From contig DBMO01000032.1 of assembly GCA_002298995.1 (NCBI GenBank), forward strand, positions 102,381 to 166,380: a DNA stretch of 64,000 nucleotides, in the 5' to 3' direction. The DNA is from Desulfarculales bacterium UBA696 (lineage in GTDB: Bacteria > Desulfobacterota > Syntrophobacteria > Syntrophobacterales > Syntrophobacteraceae). Within the stretch, counting starts at the first letter, position 1, and every line of letters starts with the position of its first letter. Positions 61,121 through 64,000 of this stretch are shown one piece after another. A program made the translations under genes and the position numbers. Below the pieces are notes generated by a model that was given only the letters and a program-made list of their open reading frames with translations, did no database searches and was not told the origin of the DNA.

Positions 61121-61942
61121 TTACTTGCGGCGATGCAATATGTACTTGTCGCTCTGCTTGGGTTTCCGCGTGCGGTAGCCCTTCGTGGGAACACCCCAGG
61201 GGGTACAGGGATGGCGGCCGCCTGAGCTTCTGCCTTCGCCGCCGCCCATCGGGTGGTCAACCGGGTTCATCGCAACGCCGCGAACATGGGGCCTTTTCCC
61301 AGCCCACCGCGTGCGTCCGGCCTTGCCGAGCGAAATGTTTTCGTGATCGATATTTCCAACCTGGCCAATCGTGGCCTTGCACTCAATAGATACCATGCGC
61401 ATCTCGCCCGAGGGCATGCGCAGGGTTGCATTCTTGCCCTCGCGGGCGATCAACTGGGCGCTGGTGCCGGCTGAACGGGCAAGTTGGCCGCCTTTGCCGG
61501 GGCGCATCTCGATATTGTGCACTACCGTGCCAAGCGGCAGGTTCGCCAGCTTGAGGCAGTTTCCGGGCTTGATGTCCGCATCGCCGCCCGTCATTACTTT
61601 TGCTCCGACCTTCAGGCCCACCGGCGCAAGGATGTAGCGTTTTTCGCCGTCCACGTAGTGCAGGAGCGCTATATGGGCGGAGCGGTTCGGATCGTATTCG
61701 ATGGTGGCGACCTTTGCCGGTATGCCTTCCTTGTTACGCTTGAAGTCGATAATCCGGTAAAGCCTTTTATGACCGCCGCCGCGATGCCACGAGGTAATCC
61801 GGCCTAAATTGTTGCGGCCGCCCGACCTCTTGAGCGGTTCAGTTAGACTTTTTTCAGGCTTGTCGGTCGTTATCTCTTCGAAAGTCGCGTATGCCTGGAA
61901 CCGGCGGCCGGCAGATGTCGGTTTTACTTTCCTGATTCCCAT
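61121..61942 (-). CDS. rplB: Ribosomal protein L2
   Basis: A 273-residue protein important at the peptidyl-transferase centre. GGGHKRLYRIIDFKRN and the RGVAMNPVDHPMGGGEGRS loop with its His are intact. Full length. Confidence 0.98.
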   Translation of the reverse strand: MGIRKVKPTSAGRRFQAYATFEEITTDKPEKSLTEPLKRSGGRNNLGRITSWHRGGGHKRLYRIIDFKRNKEGIPAKVATIEYDPNRSAHIALLHYVDGEKRYILAPVGLKVGAKVMTGGDADIKPGNCLKLANLPLGTVVHNIEMRPGKGGQLARSAGTSAQLIAREGKNATLRMPSGEMRMVSIECKATIGQVGNIDHENISLGKAGRTRWAGKRPHVRGVAMNPVDHPMGGGEGRSSGGRHPCTPWGVPTKGYRTRKPKQSDKYILHRRK

Positions 61943-61962
61943 ATTAGCTTTCCCTCTCCTGC

Positions 61963-62256
61963 CTAAGCGCCTTCGAAAAACTCAACGCGCTGGCCGGGCT
62001 TTATCGTAACTACTGCCTTTTTCCAGTCGGAATGTTGAGTGAAGTGGCGGCCCGCCCGTTTTCTCTTGCCCTTCATGTTGATGGTGGCAACATCGAGCAC
62101 GTCAACCTTGAATATCTTTTCAACCGCATCCTTAATCTCGATCTTGTTGGCGCGGCGGTCAACCTCGAAGAAAAGCTTGTTCCGCTCTTCCTTCTCTACG
62201 GTGCTCTTTTCGGTGATCAGGGGGCGTTTCAAAATATCGTAGGATTTGTTCATCAT
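61963..62256 (-). CDS. rplW: Ribosomal protein L23
   Basis: 97 residues at the tunnel exit, the docking site for trigger factor and SRP. YDILKRPLITEKST and FEVDRRANKIEIKDAVE are visible. ATG 62256 follows GAGGAGG and overlaps the rplD stop by four bases. Confidence 0.96.
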   Translation of the reverse strand: MMNKSYDILKRPLITEKSTVEKEERNKLFFEVDRRANKIEIKDAVEKIFKVDVLDVATINMKGKRKRAGRHFTQHSDWKKAVVTIKPGQRVEFFEGA

Positions 62257-62873
62257 GCCAGCGCCTCCTCGATCTTCCCGATGCATTCCCTGCTAAGTAT
62301 CACGGTCTCGTAGTTGAGAAGATCGTAGACATTGAGGCCTTCAGTTCGGAGGACCTTCACATTCGGTATATTGCGAGCGGATTTCGAAATGACATCGTCG
62401 GGCTCGGGGATGACAACAAGGGTCTTTCCCAGTTCGAACCGGTTGAGTATATCCGCGAACTCTTTCGTCTTGATTTTTTCAAGTTTCAGCTGGTCGAAAA
62501 CCGTGAACCCCTTGTCGATGACTTTCTGGCTAAGGGCCATCTTGAGGGCACCGCGGCGAACCTTCTTGGGTACGCGCATGTCGTAGTCCCTCGGCTGGGG
62601 GCCATGAATCGTACCGCCGCCGCGGAAAATCGGAGAGCGGGTAGTACCGGCGCGCGCGCGCCCGGTCCCCTTTTGCCTCCACGGTTTTTTGCCGCCGCCT
62701 GAAATCTCGCTGCGGCCCTTGGTCTTTGCGGTTCCAGCCCGGCGCTTGGCCAGTTGGTAAAGCACTACCTCATGCATAACGTGAGGCTTGACGGGCACTC
62801 CGAAAATAGCGTCGCTCAGTTCGAGTTGGCCCGTAACTTCCCGGTTCAGGTTGAATACATCAACAGTTGGCAT
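62253..62873 (-). CDS. rplD: Ribosomal protein L4
   Basis: 206 residues. The basic loop WRQKGTGRARAGTTRSPIFRG reaches the exit tunnel. In E. coli L4 represses the S10 operon. Complete. Confidence 0.98.
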   Translation of the reverse strand: MPTVDVFNLNREVTGQLELSDAIFGVPVKPHVMHEVVLYQLAKRRAGTAKTKGRSEISGGGKKPWRQKGTGRARAGTTRSPIFRGGGTIHGPQPRDYDMRVPKKVRRGALKMALSQKVIDKGFTVFDQLKLEKIKTKEFADILNRFELGKTLVVIPEPDDVISKSARNIPNVKVLRTEGLNVYDLLNYETVILSRECIGKIEEALA

Positions 62874-62912
62874 TCTAATTCCCCAAAATCTATTCCGCCT
62901 GCGGCGCGATCA

Positions 62913-63542
62913 TTACACCCGGTTCGTCCTGCGGACAATGACTATTCCGTTTTTCGCGCCCGGAACGGCGCCGTGAACCAGAATCAGGTTCTCTTCGGGA
63001 CGCACGTCCACAACCCTGAGGTTGAGAACCGTGGTGCGCTTGTTACCTAATTGCCCTGGCAATTTCTTGCCCTTTATGACACGGCCGGGGTAGGTTGCCA
63101 TACCGGTCGATCCCGGCTCCCGGACGTTCTTGGACCCGTGACCGTCGGGGCCGCGGCTAAAGTTCCAGCGCTTGATGGTCCCGGCAAATCCCTTGCCTTT
63201 GCTCTTGCCGATTATGTCGATTTGCTCGCCGATTTCGAATATGTCAGCCAGCACCTCGTCTCCCGGGTTGTGCTCCGAAGGATCATCCACCGGGATTTCG
63301 CGCAACACCTGAAAATAGCCTTTGCCGACCTTGTCGAGGTGACCCTTGGTGGGTTTATTGACACTCTTGGCCTTCTTCGGTCCAAACCCGATCTGCAGGG
63401 CCGAATAGCCGTCGCTTTTCTCGGTCTTCACCTGCGTAACCGTGCACGGGCCAACCTGGACAAGTGTGACCGGGTAGACCGAGCCGTCGTCGGCAAAGAC
63501 CTGCGTCATATCGAGTTTGCGTCCTATAATTGCATTGATCAT
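62913..63542 (-). CDS. rplC: Ribosomal protein L3
   Basis: 209 residues. KSKGKGFAGTIKRWNF and the central HGSKNVREPGSTG loop are conserved; an early assembly protein near the peptidyl-transferase centre. Confidence 0.98.
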   Translation of the reverse strand: MINAIIGRKLDMTQVFADDGSVYPVTLVQVGPCTVTQVKTEKSDGYSALQIGFGPKKAKSVNKPTKGHLDKVGKGYFQVLREIPVDDPSEHNPGDEVLADIFEIGEQIDIIGKSKGKGFAGTIKRWNFSRGPDGHGSKNVREPGSTGMATYPGRVIKGKKLPGQLGNKRTTVLNLRVVDVRPEENLILVHGAVPGAKNGIVIVRRTNRV

Positions 63543-63582
63543 GATGCCTGCTCTCTTTCGATAGAACCGCCGCCCCTAAAAC

Positions 63583-63894
63583 CTAGAGCTTGATTTCGAC
63601 ATCGACCCCGGCGGAGAGGTCCAGCTTCATAAGGGAATCAACCGTTTGCTGAGTCGGTTCCAAGATATCGATAAGGCGCTTGTGAACTCGTATCTCGAAC
63701 TGTTCGCGCGATTTCTTGTCAACGTGTGGAGACCGCAGCACGGTGTAGCGGTTGATTTTCGTGGGAAGCGGGATGGGTCCCGCAACGCGCGCACCTGTCT
63801 TCTTGGCCGTCATGACGATCTCGTTCGTGGACTGGTCCAGAAGCTTGTGATCGTATGCCTTCAATCGGATGCGGATTCTCTGGTTTGTAACCAT
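63583..63894 (-). CDS. rpsJ: Ribosomal protein S10
   Basis: 103 residues with RIRIRLKAYDHKLLDQS and PLPTKINRYTVLRSPHVDKKSREQFE (in part). First ribosomal gene of the S10 block, 67 bases after tuf. Confidence 0.98.
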   Translation of the reverse strand: MVTNQRIRIRLKAYDHKLLDQSTNEIVMTAKKTGARVAGPIPLPTKINRYTVLRSPHVDKKSREQFEIRVHKRLIDILEPTQQTVDSLMKLDLSAGVDVEIKL

Positions 63895-63921
63895 TTTAGT
63901 TTAAGTTCCTATCAAATAGAC

Positions 63922-63945
63922 AACCGGAGCCGGCAAGCTCCGGTT
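63922..63945. terminator. Hairpin between tuf and rpsJ
   Basis: AACCGGAGC (63922-63930) pairs with GCTCCGGTT (63937-63945). On the minus strand a short AT-rich stretch follows rather than a T-run, so it may attenuate rather than fully stop transcription from tuf. Confidence 0.45.
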
Positions 63946-63961
63946 TCCCGTAGTGAATGAA

Positions 63962-64000
63962 TTAAGCGATTACTTCTGTCAGTACGCCGGCCCCCACCGT
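63962..64000 (-). CDS. tuf: Elongation factor Tu, C-terminal end (partial)
   Basis: The last 12 codons and the TAA stop of a gene entering from the right edge. They translate to TVGAGVLTEVIA, matching the EF-Tu C-terminus. EF-Tu delivers aminoacyl-tRNA to the ribosome and is also the known target of Doc toxins such as the one at 21002. Confidence 0.85.
   Translation of the reverse strand, partial: TVGAGVLTEVIA

Noticed and set aside
1..64000. CRISPR array, insertion sequence or prophage
   Set aside because: I found no regularly spaced direct repeats, transposase motifs or phage structural genes on either strand.

Overview
The window looks like one continuous chromosome segment from a Gram-negative, probably anaerobic bacterium of the Desulfobacterota, with Syntrophobacteria-like relatives as the best guess. 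This rests on many lipoproteins and outer-membrane-type proteins, several Ser/Thr kinases with periplasmic TPR domains, class III cyclases, a NapH-like polyferredoxin module and the gene order S10-spc-alpha-secY-adk-map. The lineage is inference. I see no transposase, prophage or CRISPR array.

Bases 1-20523 hold a dense signalling region. Three transmembrane Ser/Thr protein kinases (385, 4602, 11856) sit with a PP2C phosphatase, a GAF-GGDEF protein, an FHA-GAF histidine-kinase-like protein, a SulP-STAS-cyclic-nucleotide-binding transporter and a very unusual 1170-residue FHA/cNMP-binding/AAA+/4Fe-4S membrane fusion. Small envelope proteins are interspersed: an OmlA/SmpA-like lipoprotein, a membrane protein with three such repeats, a LysM lipoprotein and a phospholipase-D-type lipoprotein. 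The theme continues with a pseudokinase-cNMP-binding protein plus MFS transporter (22819-25264) and an FHA-GAF-adenylate/guanylate cyclase (31672-33279). The local genes therefore encode producers, readers and erasers for phosphothreonine, plus producers and candidate readers for cyclic nucleotides.

Bases 20600-22820 look like a small accessory patch: an AbrB-type antitoxin with a Doc/Fic toxin and a palindromic operator, an attC-like integron recombination site, and an AT-rich RDD membrane-protein gene. Bases 25513-30950 (minus strand) are a six-gene set of exported proteins, several resembling CsgG, FlgT or LPP20, which may form an outer-membrane assembly.

Bases 34400-47950 are mostly housekeeping: two tRNA-Ser genes, larC, cinA, thpR, recA, alaS, a TGS-domain GTPase, a primary-like sigma factor, rimO, an unknown polytopic membrane protein and a small Cys-rich protein.

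Bases 48078-64000 are the ribosomal superoperon on the minus strand, read from the tuf 3' end (64000) through rpsJ-rplCDWB-rpsS-rplV-rpsC-rplP-rpmC-rpsQ-rplNXE-rpsN-rpsH-rplFR-rpsE-rpmD-rplO-secY-adk-map-infA-rpmJ-rpsM-rpsK-rpsD-rpoA-rplQ. It closes with a perfect 20-bp-stem terminator. Several families of intergenic palindromic repeats are scattered through the window, two of them inside the ribosomal operon.
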